Assembly: GCF_027497355.1 (NCBI RefSeq)
Contig: NZ_CP114909.1
Span: 4,855,001 to 4,919,000, forward strand
Direction of reading: 5' to 3'
Source of the DNA: Micromonospora sp. WMMA1947
Lineage (GTDB): Bacteria > Actinomycetota > Actinomycetes > Mycobacteriales > Micromonosporaceae
Length of the DNA stretch: 64,000 nucleotides
Shown: positions 55,300 through 63,778 of the stretch, one piece after another
How the letters are laid out: each line of letters starts with the position of its first letter
How positions within the stretch are numbered: position 1 is the stretch's first letter
Position numbers and translations under genes: made by a program
Notes under the pieces: model-generated
Told to the model about the DNA's origin: nothing
Databases searched by the model: none
What the model saw: the letters and a program-made list of their open reading frames with translations, nothing else

Positions 55300-56733
55300 C
55301 TAGCCCGGAAGCTGTCCGCATATCGAGACGGGCGGGATCACCTCCTGGTTGCGGTACACGGTGGCGCTCCAGCTCGGCCCGCCCGACGCCACGATCGGCG
55401 GGATCCGTGGTGCCCGGGACGGGCTGAGCAGGCTGAGGAACTTGTTGATCACCTGGACGACGGGTTCCAGGATCCGGTAGCCGATCCCGAACCGCGCGTG
55501 CACACCGAGCCCGACGCCCCGGCACAGCGCGTACGGGGCGCCGAGCGCCGAACCGATAGTGGCGCCGTACGAGGTGACCAGCTCGAACCAGATCCCGGCG
55601 GTGAACAGGAACGCGCTGATCCCCATGGTGAACCGCACGCCGTGCCGGACCACGAGGCCCATCACGCCGACCGGCACGCCGGTGAGCGAGTCGAGCAGGC
55701 TCACCCGGCGGGCGAAGCCCTCCGTCACGCGTGAGCCCACCCGGCCGCCGACGTAGCCGAACCCGAGCTTGCCGACCAGCGCGTACTCCCCGGCGCCGCG
55801 GAACGTGCCCCGCTTGGCGCCGAACGCGGTGGCCACCTCCAACGTCTGGTTCACCGTGAACGACAGCGGCAGGCCGGCGACCAGCCCGATCGGGAACGCG
55901 ATGTCGACCGGGACCGGGAACGTGCGGCGGTGGTTCTGCCCGCCGTCGATGCCGGCCGTGAAGTCCACCTTGATGCCGAAGCCGCCACCGATCTCCAGTT
56001 CGGCCCGGTTGACCTTGCCCGCGCCGATGGCCAGATGGAACGACGCCGTGGGCCGGCCGACGGTGAGCGTGACGGTGCCGGCCACCCGGAGGCCGCCGTC
56101 GTCGTACGTGAAGTGCGTGCCGACGCCACCGGCGCAGCAGAACGTCCGGACCCGGTAGCCGTGGGCGCCGGCGGCGGCCTGCCCACCCGGCGCGGGGGGC
56201 GGCTGCGCGGGCGCGACGGCGAGCGGACGGGACCGGCCGAGCGTGCCGCCGGCCGCCGCGACCTCCCGGGTCCACGACGGCTCACCCGCCACGTAGACGG
56301 TCGGGCTGTCGAGGGTGACGCCGTCCCCGCCGAACGTGCCGTCGCGGATCACCTCGGTGAGCGTGACCGGGCCGATCGTGACGACCAGGTCGCCGCCGTC
56401 CTCGGCCAGGTCGAGCACCCGGCCCACGCCGCGTCCGGTGAGGAACATGACCCGGCCGGGCGCGAGCCGGTCGGCGTCGCGGGCACCGGGATCGAGCCGC
56501 CAGATCAGCCCGTCCGGGCTCACCGACCGCACGGTCCGGCTGCCGCCGCCGACCAGCACCACGTCCGGTTGCAGCGTGACGTCCTTCCCCGGCACCGGGG
56601 CCTGCCCGTACCGGGGCTGCCCGTCGTCGGCGGCGTCGGCCGGGCCGGGTGTGGGGCCGCCGCAGCCGGTCACCGCGAGCAGCACCGCCACGCCGGCCGC
56701 GAGCAGCCGACGGCTGCGCACCGCCGCCGTCAC
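55300..56733 (-). CDS. Large beta-rich lipoprotein of unknown function
   Basis: I do not recognise this 477-residue exported protein. A lipoprotein signal ends at LLAVTGC (Cys near 24). The mature chain begins with alternating strands (VVLVGGGSRTVRSVSPDGLIWRLD), then a Pro-rich spacer. A long Gly-rich segment follows, with repeated hydrophobic strands (TASFHLAIGAGKVNRAELEIGGGFGIKVDF) and several weakly hydrophobic stretches near VGVMGLVVRHGVRFTMGISAF. This could be a beta-propeller plus barrel-like domain. The GTG overlaps the stop of the upstream lipoprotein (GTGA), so the two are co-translated. Confidence 0.82.
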   Translation of the reverse strand: MTAAVRSRRLLAAGVAVLLAVTGCGGPTPGPADAADDGQPRYGQAPVPGKDVTLQPDVVLVGGGSRTVRSVSPDGLIWRLDPGARDADRLAPGRVMFLTGRGVGRVLDLAEDGGDLVVTIGPVTLTEVIRDGTFGGDGVTLDSPTVYVAGEPSWTREVAAAGGTLGRSRPLAVAPAQPPPAPGGQAAAGAHGYRVRTFCCAGGVGTHFTYDDGGLRVAGTVTLTVGRPTASFHLAIGAGKVNRAELEIGGGFGIKVDFTAGIDGGQNHRRTFPVPVDIAFPIGLVAGLPLSFTVNQTLEVATAFGAKRGTFRGAGEYALVGKLGFGYVGGRVGSRVTEGFARRVSLLDSLTGVPVGVMGLVVRHGVRFTMGISAFLFTAGIWFELVTSYGATIGSALGAPYALCRGVGLGVHARFGIGYRILEPVVQVINKFLSLLSPSRAPRIPPIVASGGPSWSATVYRNQEVIPPVSICGQLPG

Positions 56734-57275
56734 ATCCGGCCGGCGACGGTACGGGCGAGCCGTTCCAGCGGCGCCCGGTTCTCCTGCGGGTCGTTCAGCC
56801 GCACCAGCCGTACGGCGACCCACAGGTCGCCCTTGCGCAGGAAGAACGCCTCCGCGGTGAGCAGTGCCTCGTCGGCCGTGCCGGCCAGCTCACGGATCTC
56901 GTGCTCGAGCTGTCGCTCGATGTCGAGGTACTTCTTGGCGCCGTCACCCACGAACACCTCGACCTGGGCGGTCGGCCCGCTTGTCGGACCGGTGTAGGTG
57001 CACGACTGCCCGGCCACCACGGGTTCGTCCAGCGGCGTACCGGCGAGACGTTCGGCGTCGGCCTTGGACACCAGCGCGCAGGCGTCCGGCCCGGCGGCGT
57101 CGTCCACCGGTTCGGTGCTCGGCTCGGCCGGCGCCTCCCCGGTCGGCTCCGCCACCGGCGCGCCCGCACCGGGCGCGGCGCCACCGGCGGGCGGTGGTTC
57201 GTCGCCGCCGCAACCGGCGGACGCGGTGAGCAGGGTCGCGGTCAACGCGAGCGCGACCAGTCCTCGGGTTCGCAC
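56730..57275 (-). CDS. DUF3558-like lipoprotein
   Basis: This 181-residue lipoprotein has a signal peptide with lipobox TASAGC (Cys near 22). A Pro/Glu-rich linker leads to a globular domain opening ACALVSKADAERLAGTPLDEPVVAGQSCTYTG, the pattern of the DUF3558 family of mycolata and other actinomycetes. Paired cysteines probably form a disulfide. It sits in an operon-like run with two other lipoproteins. Role unknown. Confidence 0.82.
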   Translation of the reverse strand: MRTRGLVALALTATLLTASAGCGGDEPPPAGGAAPGAGAPVAEPTGEAPAEPSTEPVDDAAGPDACALVSKADAERLAGTPLDEPVVAGQSCTYTGPTSGPTAQVEVFVGDGAKKYLDIERQLEHEIRELAGTADEALLTAEAFFLRKGDLWVAVRLVRLNDPQENRAPLERLARTVAGRM

Positions 57276-57287
57276 GCCTGCCCCCGC

Positions 57288-57836
57288 TCAGGCCGGGATC
57301 GCGTCGAGGACGCGGCGCAGGATCTGTTCGTTGCCTGCGGTGCCGCCCTCGAAGCTGCTGATGGTCACCGTGTACGTGCCCTTGCCGTCGATCAGCACCG
57401 CCTCGCCGCGCACGTCCTTCACGGCGAGGTAGCCCCGCTCGCCCCGGTCCAGGTCGACGACCTTCTCGTACTGCTGGCCGGCCTGGTCGTGCTGGTAGTC
57501 GTAGGTGGCCTTGCCGGCGGCGGCCGATGCGGTGGTGACCGCCAGCTGGGCGATGCCGTCGCCGAACGAGCAGTTGCCCTCGTCGCGCAGCTTCCGGTCG
57601 ACCAGCTCGGCGACCTGGGCGGCGGTGAACGGGCACGGCGGGCGGACGTCGCCCACCGCGCCCGCGTCGGTGTCGCCGCCGTCCTCGTCCGCCGCGGTGT
57701 CGGCCGAGCCGCTGTCGACGATCCCGCCGGAGTCGCACCCGGCCGGCGCGAGCAGGGCGAGCAGCAGCAGCGGTAGCGCCAGGCGGGCGCGGCGGGAACG
57801 AACAGTCCGGACCGGTGTGAGCGCGTCAGTTGCCAT
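57288..57836 (-). CDS. DUF3558-like lipoprotein
   Basis: This 182-residue lipoprotein has a basic N-terminus and lipobox LAPAGC (Cys near 34). An acidic Asp/Gly-rich linker precedes a domain beginning PPCPFTAAQVAELVDRKLRDEGNCSFGDG, again a paired-cysteine DUF3558-like pattern. Only 12 bases separate its stop from the next lipoprotein's GTG. The region just upstream of its ATG, between it and the permease stop, is 46 bases and shows no strong promoter. Confidence 0.82.
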   Translation of the reverse strand: MATDALTPVRTVRSRRARLALPLLLLALLAPAGCDSGGIVDSGSADTAADEDGGDTDAGAVGDVRPPCPFTAAQVAELVDRKLRDEGNCSFGDGIAQLAVTTASAAAGKATYDYQHDQAGQQYEKVVDLDRGERGYLAVKDVRGEAVLIDGKGTYTVTISSFEGGTAGNEQILRRVLDAIPA

Positions 57837-57882
57837 GGCCCGACGCTAGGCGCGCCGTCACCGGCCGTAATCGGGGGTTTCC

Positions 57883-59589
57883 CTATGCGGTGACCTTGCC
57901 GACGGGCTCGCCCGACCCCACCGGCGGCGCGTCCGCGCCGCTGCGCCGCCCCACCCGGATGGCGAGCCGATCCACGTAGCCGATCATGAGCGCGACGAAC
58001 AGCACCACGAACAGGATCAGCATCGGCAGCGGCAGGATCAGGCCCAGCGGAAGCTCACCGCCGCCGCCGAAAGCGCGGCTCGCGATCATCGTCACCAGCG
58101 CGGGCGCGGTGAGGCTGTCCGGACGCGTACCCACCAACGTCGCCCACAGCGGCGACTGGGCGTGCGCCAGCCAGGTCAGCAACGCGGTCACGGCCAGCAT
58201 CGGCAGTGCCGGCAGCAGCAGCGTACGGCCGGCGCCACCGCCGGAGCGCCACCGCTCGTGCTGGCCCCGGAACAGCAGCGTGAACGCGAACAGCGCGGGC
58301 ACCGACAGCCAGGTCGGCGGCACCAGGCCGAGGAACAGGCCCAGCTGTTCGCGCTCCATCGTGCGTTCGAAATTGGCGATGGCCAGCGGGCCGGCGCCGA
58401 CGAACAACCAGGGCGCGAACGGCACCAGCAGCAGTTCGCTCCAGCGTCCGAGCGGTCGCAGCGCGCCGATCCCGAATCCGGCCAGCGCGGCGAGCGTCAC
58501 CGCGACGAGTGTGGACAGCAGCGGCGGCACCCAGGTGTTGGCGAACAGGTTCGAGGTCTCGACCCCCCGGGGCAGGGGCCCGGTGTCGGAGGAGAGGTTC
58601 CGCAGCCACGGCAGCGACGCCCAGACGGTCACGCCGAGGACGACGACGAGCGCGACAGCGGTCAGCCCGACGAGCAGCGGCCGGCGGCCGGAGTAGGACT
58701 CCGCCTCCCGGGCGGCCGGGCGGTCGCGCCAGCCGTCGAACTCGATGCGCAGCCGGGTCGCCAGGATCAGCGCCACCGCGGCCAGCCCGAGCAGCCCGAG
58801 GAGCACCAGCAGCAGCGTCGACGTGGCCGATCCGACGCCCAGGCGCATCGTTCGGAACGAGGTCTGCGCGGCGGTGAACACCGGCGTCGCCGTGTAGTCG
58901 CCGCGCGGCCCGCCGCCGGTCAGGATGTACGGGGCGGTGTAGGTCTGCAGGGCGGCGGCGAGGACGCCCAGGCCGAGCAGCCCGCCGACGGCCAGCATGG
59001 CCGGCGCGGGCCGCTGGTCGGGCTCGCGGCGGCGCAGCGCGCTCAGGTAGACAGTCGCGGCCACCGCGACGACCAGCCCGAACGTCACCTGGGCCAGCGC
59101 CGAGACGAGGAACGCCCGGGGGGACTGCAGATCCTGGGTGAGGGTGCCGTTCTCGATGCCTTCAGCGCGCCGGCCGAGGTACACCGCGACCGGCGCGTAC
59201 GCGGCGAGCGGCAGGGCCAGCACGCCCCGGGTGACCAGGCGGGCGGCCCGGCCGGCCCGGTCGGCGAGGACGGCGAGCAGCGGCGCGGCGAGCAGCGCCA
59301 CCGTCAGCGGGATCAGGCTGAGCAGCACCGCGAACCCGACCTGTCCGACGAACCCGGAGGTGAAGGCGACCTCGTAGTTCCCCGCACCCGCCGATTCGGA
59401 CGGGCGGCGCAGCCCGTCCGCCTGGAAGCTGCGAGCCACTGTGGACAGCGTGGGCAGGACGTACGACCAGATCCAGGCGATCACCGCCGGGACGACCAGG
59501 GCCAGCCCGATCAGGGCCCTCCCCGGACGGCTCGGCGGCGTGAGCGGGGGCACTGACGCTGTCACCTGCGGCGCTGCCGGCTGGTTCAT
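57883..59589 (-). CDS. Fused MalF-MalG-type ABC transporter permease (orphan)
   Basis: This 568-residue membrane protein has about 12 helices and looks like two sugar-type (CUT1) permeases in one chain. The first half ends with PYILTGGGPRGDYTATPVFTAAQTSF and then LGVGSATS, the conserved end of MalF/UgpA permeases. The second half starts with a MalG-like periplasmic segment and NTWVPPLLSTLVAVTLAALAGFG. The canonical EAA loop is degenerate in both halves. No binding protein or ATPase gene is nearby. The start follows a GGTGG; GTG 59601 is an upstream in-frame alternative. Confidence 0.82.
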   Translation of the reverse strand: MNQPAAPQVTASVPPLTPPSRPGRALIGLALVVPAVIAWIWSYVLPTLSTVARSFQADGLRRPSESAGAGNYEVAFTSGFVGQVGFAVLLSLIPLTVALLAAPLLAVLADRAGRAARLVTRGVLALPLAAYAPVAVYLGRRAEGIENGTLTQDLQSPRAFLVSALAQVTFGLVVAVAATVYLSALRRREPDQRPAPAMLAVGGLLGLGVLAAALQTYTAPYILTGGGPRGDYTATPVFTAAQTSFRTMRLGVGSATSTLLLVLLGLLGLAAVALILATRLRIEFDGWRDRPAAREAESYSGRRPLLVGLTAVALVVVLGVTVWASLPWLRNLSSDTGPLPRGVETSNLFANTWVPPLLSTLVAVTLAALAGFGIGALRPLGRWSELLLVPFAPWLFVGAGPLAIANFERTMEREQLGLFLGLVPPTWLSVPALFAFTLLFRGQHERWRSGGGAGRTLLLPALPMLAVTALLTWLAHAQSPLWATLVGTRPDSLTAPALVTMIASRAFGGGGELPLGLILPLPMLILFVVLFVALMIGYVDRLAIRVGRRSGADAPPVGSGEPVGKVTA

Positions 59590-59704
59590 CGGGACATCCA
59601 CCCTCGAAGATCGACGATCACGGCCGCCGCGACGATAACCAACCCTGTCAACGTCCTCGGCGTGACCGGCCCACGGCCGCGCCGGGACGGCTACTGTCGC
59701 AACA

Positions 59705-60634
59705 GTGCGGACCAAGCAGGAGCTGTCGACGGCGATCCGGGAACGGCGGCGGGCGGCGCTGGTGGTCAACGCCCACTCCCGCCGGGGCCGGCGCCTCTAC
59801 GACACCGTCCACGCGCGCCTGCGGGCGGCCGGGTTCACGCTGCTCGGCGTGTACCCGGTGGACCGGCCCGGCGAGCTGGACCGGGTGCTCGCCGAGGCCG
59901 CCGACCTGGGCCCGGACCTGCTGGTCACCGGTGGCGGTGACGGCACCGTCGGCGCGGCGGCCCGGCTGCTCGCCCACCGGGACGTCGCGCTGGGCCTGCT
60001 GCCGCTGGGCACCACGAACAACTTCGCCCGTACCGTCGGCGTCCCGCTCGACCTGGACGCCGCGATCGGCGTGCTCACCGGCGGCAAGGTGATCGACGTC
60101 GACCTGGGCCTGATCGGCGACACCCGGTTCACCAACCACGTCGGGATCGGGCTGTCCGCCGACATCATGCAGTCCGCGCCGCCGGGGCTGAAGCGGGTCG
60201 CCGGGCGGCTTGCGTACCCGATGACCGGGCTGGGGCTGCTGGCCCGGCACCGGCCGCTGGCCGTGACAGTCCGCGCCGAGGGCCGCGAGCACACCTTCAC
60301 CACACACCAGGTGTACGTGGCCAACGGCGGCTTCCACGCCGGCCGGCCGATCACCGCCGACGCCACCGCCGACGACCGGCTGCTGGTCGCGTACCCGGTG
60401 GGCGGGCCGACCCGGCGCGGGCTGCTGCGCGAGACGGCGCGCAACGCGGCGGCCGGCCACCGCCGCACGCTCGGCGACGAGCCGTTCCTGGCGGTACGCC
60501 AGCTGTGGCTGGAGACCGACCGGCCGGCCCGCATCGAGGTCGACGGGGAGCCGTACGGGCAGACGCCGGTCCGGATCGGCCTGGACCCGAACGCGTTGCG
60601 GCTGATGGCCCGCTCCGACAGCCCGGACCACTGA
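59705..60634 (+). CDS. Diacylglycerol kinase-family lipid kinase (paralog 2)
   Basis: This 309-residue enzyme has VVNAHSRRGRR at the start of domain 1, VTGGGDGTVGAAARLL, and LPLGTTNNFART, the standard DgkB/YegS motifs. Domain 2 includes NHVGIGLSADIMQ and IEVDGEP. It is a diverged paralog of the kinase at 27.6 kb, with which it shares motifs but little else. TACTGT sits 7 bases before the GTG, indicating leaderless transcription. Confidence 0.92.
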   Translation: MRTKQELSTAIRERRRAALVVNAHSRRGRRLYDTVHARLRAAGFTLLGVYPVDRPGELDRVLAEAADLGPDLLVTGGGDGTVGAAARLLAHRDVALGLLPLGTTNNFARTVGVPLDLDAAIGVLTGGKVIDVDLGLIGDTRFTNHVGIGLSADIMQSAPPGLKRVAGRLAYPMTGLGLLARHRPLAVTVRAEGREHTFTTHQVYVANGGFHAGRPITADATADDRLLVAYPVGGPTRRGLLRETARNAAAGHRRTLGDEPFLAVRQLWLETDRPARIEVDGEPYGQTPVRIGLDPNALRLMARSDSPDH

Positions 60635-60638
60635 CCGG

Positions 60639-60899
60639 TCAGGCCCAGTGCTCCTCGTCGGGCAGCGGGATCTCGGTGTTCTGCTCCACCGCGTCGGCGG
60701 CGGTGAGGTCGTCGCGCACCGACTCGCCCAGACCCGCCCGGTCGCTCGGCGGGCGCAGCGCGCCCTGCTCGGCCAGGTCCGCCTCGCTCGCCTCGGGCAC
60801 GGCCGCGTCGACCGTGTCGGGTGGGCCGACGAGCGTCTCGTCCTGCCGCTGCTCCTGCGCGTCGGCCTCGGGCGGGCGGCGCAGCGCGTCCTCGCTCAT
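60639..60899 (-). CDS. Small acidic protein of unknown function
   Basis: I cannot assign this 86-residue, highly acidic, probably disordered protein. It contains the motif EASEADLAEQ, which I associate with small actinobacterial proteins of unknown function, and ends PLPDEEHWA. It is separated by 13 bases from the DUF2267 gene on the same strand, so the two are probably co-transcribed. It has no membrane segment or cysteine. Confidence 0.65.
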   Translation of the reverse strand: MSEDALRRPPEADAQEQRQDETLVGPPDTVDAAVPEASEADLAEQGALRPPSDRAGLGESVRDDLTAADAVEQNTEIPLPDEEHWA

Positions 60900-60912
60900 C
60901 GGGCGCGCCCCG

Positions 60913-61311
60913 TCACGCCGTGCGCCGCACGTACGGCGCGCTCTGGTCGGCCACCTCGCCGTACTCGGCCGGCAGTTGCGCGACGACCTGCGCGTAGGCG
61001 GCCGGGTCGACGGCGTCGCGCAGCACGTCGAACACCGCGGTGACCCCGTCCCGGGCGGCGTCCACGTCCACGTCCGCGCGTCCGCTCACCCGCTCCACGA
61101 ACACGTCGAGCCCGAACGGCTCGGCGTCCTCGGCCGGGCCGAACGCGTACGCCCGCAGCGCCTCCGGCAGCCGGTCGGCCAGGTCACGGGCCTCCCCGCC
61201 GTCGATCCGCTCGGCCAGCGTGGTGAGCGTCGCCCGGGTGATCGCCGTGGCCTGCTCCGCGGACGCGCTGCACCGCTGGGCCACCGCGCCGATGAACTGA
61301 TCCTGGTCCAT
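60913..61311 (-). CDS. DUF2267-family protein
   Basis: This 132-residue helical protein matches DUF2267: a start MDQDQFIGAVAQR, the segment LTTLAERIDGGEARDLADRLPEALRAY and DVFDVLRDAV-like repeats; the C-terminal half is a second copy of the same helical unit. DUF2267 genes often accompany stress or envelope genes but have no known activity. It diverges from the dienelactone hydrolase gene. Confidence 0.88.
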   Translation of the reverse strand: MDQDQFIGAVAQRCSASAEQATAITRATLTTLAERIDGGEARDLADRLPEALRAYAFGPAEDAEPFGLDVFVERVSGRADVDVDAARDGVTAVFDVLRDAVDPAAYAQVVAQLPAEYGEVADQSAPYVRRTA

Positions 61312-61424
61312 CTCGCCGCCTTCCTCCGCCGGGATGGCCGGATTCCCGCGCTGGACCTCCGCAAACGGCCGCCGGGCCGGGTAGTAGCGTGCAGCCCGGA
61401 ACCCGCAGCGAGGAGGCCCCGACA

Positions 61425-62177
61425 GTGCAGCCGACGACCGTGGACGTGCCCACCCCCGACGGAACCGCCGACGCCTACCTGGCCACGCCGGAGACCGGCG
61501 GGCCCTTCCCGGCGGTCCTGCTGTTCATGGACGCGTTCGGGCTGCGGCCCCGGGTCGCGGAGATGGCCGCCACGATCGCCGCCCGCGGGTACGTGGTGCT
61601 CGCCCCCAACCTGTTCCACCGCGCCGGGCGCGCCCCGCTGATCGACCTCGGCGCGCTCGCCGACGACAGCCGCCGGTCCGCCCTGTTCGAGAGCATCGGG
61701 CCGATGATGGCCGCGCTGACGCCGGACGCGGTGGCCCGCGACACCGCCGCCTACCTGGACTTCCTCGCCGCCCGGCCGGACGTCGCGCCGGGACCGGCGG
61801 CGATCACCGGCTACTGCATGGGGGGCACGAACGCGCTGCGCGCGATCGAGGCGCTGCCGGACCGGATCGCCGCGGTGGCCGCGTTCCACGCCGGCCGGGT
61901 GGTCACCGACGCGCCGGACAGCCCGCACCTGGCGCTCGGCGCGGTGACCGGCGAGCTCTACTTCGGGCACGCCGACGCCGACCCGTCGATGACCGCCGAG
62001 CAGATCGCCACGCTGGAGAAGACGCTGGACGCCGCCGGGGTGACCTACCGCTCCGAGGTGTACGCCGGCGCCCGCCACGGCTACACCCAGTCGGACACCC
62101 CGATGTACGACGAGCAGGCCACCCAGCGGCACTGGACCGCGTTGTTCGACCTGCTCGACCGCACGTACCGCCGCTGA
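61425..62177 (+). CDS. Dienelactone hydrolase-family protein
   Basis: This 250-residue alpha/beta hydrolase has the nucleophile in GYCMGGTNAL (Cys near 136), as in classical dienelactone hydrolases rather than the Ser of lipases. The acid is probably in YFGHADADPS and the His in ARHGYTQSD. It would hydrolyse lactone or ester bonds, with carboxymethylenebutenolide as family prototype, but the physiological substrate is unknown. GGAGG precedes the GTG at about 9 bases. Confidence 0.9.
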   Translation: MQPTTVDVPTPDGTADAYLATPETGGPFPAVLLFMDAFGLRPRVAEMAATIAARGYVVLAPNLFHRAGRAPLIDLGALADDSRRSALFESIGPMMAALTPDAVARDTAAYLDFLAARPDVAPGPAAITGYCMGGTNALRAIEALPDRIAAVAAFHAGRVVTDAPDSPHLALGAVTGELYFGHADADPSMTAEQIATLEKTLDAAGVTYRSEVYAGARHGYTQSDTPMYDEQATQRHWTALFDLLDRTYRR

Positions 62178-62237
62178 CCCGACCGCGCGCCGGGGCGGGC
62201 CGACGATTCACCGGCGCGGAGGCGGGTAACCGCCGTC

Positions 62238-63536
62238 ATGGCCGACCGCCGCGCCGACACCGTCCGCTCGCCCCTGGACCGGGCGGTCGAGCGGGGCGGT
62301 TCCGCGTTGTCCCGGGCCCGCGCCGAGGGCGGCGCGGCCGGCCGGAACCGGCTGCGCCAGCTCGAGATCACCGTGGTGATCTCCGCGCAGGCCGGGCTGG
62401 CCGCGGCGCTCGCCGCGCTGCTCGCCGACGAGCTGCTCGGTTCCGGCGCGCACGTGTTCGCCCCCGCCGCCGCGGTCGGCACCATCGCCACCGCCATCGG
62501 CCAGCGCGCCCGGCGCACGTTCGAGCTGCTCATCGGCGTCGGTCTCGGCATCGTGGTCGGTGACCTGCTGCGCGCGCTGCTCGGCAGTGGATCCTGGCAG
62601 ACCGGTCTGGTGGTCACCCTGGCCATCGCCACCGCGCTGCTGGTGGCCGGGCGCGGCGGCGCCCTCGTCGGCCAGGCCGGCGGTACGGCGGTGCTGATCG
62701 CCACGCTCGCACCGGTGCAGCCCGGCCTGGAACTGCCCCGCATCTTCGACGCGCTGGTCGGCGGCCTGGTCGGCCTGTTCGTGGTGGCGCTGCTGCTGCC
62801 GGTCAACCCGATCCGGGTGCTGGACCGGGCGGTGGAACCGGTGGTCTCCCGGCTCACCGAGCAACTCGACGCCGTCGCCCACGCGCTGACCCGCCGCGAC
62901 GCCGACGCGGCCCAGCAAGCCTTGGAGGACCTGCGCGGGATCGAACCGGACATCGGGCGGCTCAACGACGCGCTCAGCGGGGCCGAGGAGGTGGTCACCA
63001 TCGCGCCCGCCCGCTGGCACCGCCGCGCCCAGTTCCACAGGTACGCCGACGCGACCCAGCACCTCGAACGCATCGTCCTGTACGCCCGCTCGATCGCCCG
63101 ACGGTCCGCCACCGCGTTGCAGTACGACGAACCGGTCCCGCCCGCGCTGCCCGACGCGGTGGCTCGCCTCGGCGAGGCGGTGCGGGAACTGAAGCGGGCC
63201 TGCAAGTCCGGGGACGACCTGGAAGGCACCCGGGAGCTGGTGCGGCAGGGCGCCGAACTGGCCGGGCGCGCGTGGTCGCAGGGCGTGCGCGCCTTCGGCG
63301 AGGCGATGATCAGCGACCTGCGGACCGGCCAGAGCGAGCTGCTGCGGGCCACCGGCTGCCGGCCCGAGGACGCGAACGGCAGCGTGCGCCGGGCCGCCGG
63401 CGCGGGCGAGGCGGAGGCGCGTCCACCGGTCCGGGCCCGGATGAGCCGCCCGGTCCGGCGCCGGCCCGCCGGGCGGCCCCGGCCGAAGGCCACCGGGCGT
63501 CAACTGGCACCTGCCCGGGGCAGCCCGGCTGGTTAG
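62238..63536 (+). CDS. FUSC-family (aromatic acid exporter-like) membrane protein
   Basis: This 432-residue protein has about six N-terminal transmembrane helices (about 45-205) in the pattern of the FUSC/ArAE exporters: ISAQAGLAAALAALLADEL, GVGLGIVVGDLLRALLG, GGTAVLIATLAP and a closing LLLPVNPIRVLDRAVEPV. A long cytoplasmic helical domain follows, with RDADAAQQALEDLRGIEPD typical of the family, and a basic Pro/Arg tail. The substrate is unknown. Its stop overlaps by four bases the end of a convergent small gene. Confidence 0.85.
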   Translation: MADRRADTVRSPLDRAVERGGSALSRARAEGGAAGRNRLRQLEITVVISAQAGLAAALAALLADELLGSGAHVFAPAAAVGTIATAIGQRARRTFELLIGVGLGIVVGDLLRALLGSGSWQTGLVVTLAIATALLVAGRGGALVGQAGGTAVLIATLAPVQPGLELPRIFDALVGGLVGLFVVALLLPVNPIRVLDRAVEPVVSRLTEQLDAVAHALTRRDADAAQQALEDLRGIEPDIGRLNDALSGAEEVVTIAPARWHRRAQFHRYADATQHLERIVLYARSIARRSATALQYDEPVPPALPDAVARLGEAVRELKRACKSGDDLEGTRELVRQGAELAGRAWSQGVRAFGEAMISDLRTGQSELLRATGCRPEDANGSVRRAAGAGEAEARPPVRARMSRPVRRRPAGRPRPKATGRQLAPARGSPAG

Positions 63537-63673
63537 CGTCGGCGCGCGCCGGTGAGCACGCGCGGATCGGCGACGACGCCGACCGCGGCGACGACGGTGA
63601 GCGCCGCCATCGCGGACACGAGGAGCATCAGGGGGCGGTGCCATCCGGCCGCCCGGTTCCGTACGGTAGTCAT
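63533..63673 (-). CDS. 46-residue single-pass membrane peptide
   Basis: This short reading frame encodes a basic, aromatic N-terminus (RNRAAGWHRP), one hydrophobic helix of about 22 residues (LMLLVSAMAALTVVAAVGVVA) and a basic tail (TGARRR). Codon use matches the neighbours, with G or C in most third positions. It converges on, and overlaps by four bases, the end of the FUSC gene. Function unknown; the case rests on the clean signal-anchor topology. Confidence 0.55.
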   Translation of the reverse strand: MTTVRNRAAGWHRPLMLLVSAMAALTVVAAVGVVADPRVLTGARRR

Positions 63674-63778
63674 GCCTGTAGATGCTCGTGACGGCCCGGG
63701 CCGGTCGCGCCCGCCCGCAGGCCGCGTTCGCGGCCACGGGTCGGAGGGCGTCTCCTACTCCGGGAGGAGGCCGGCCGG

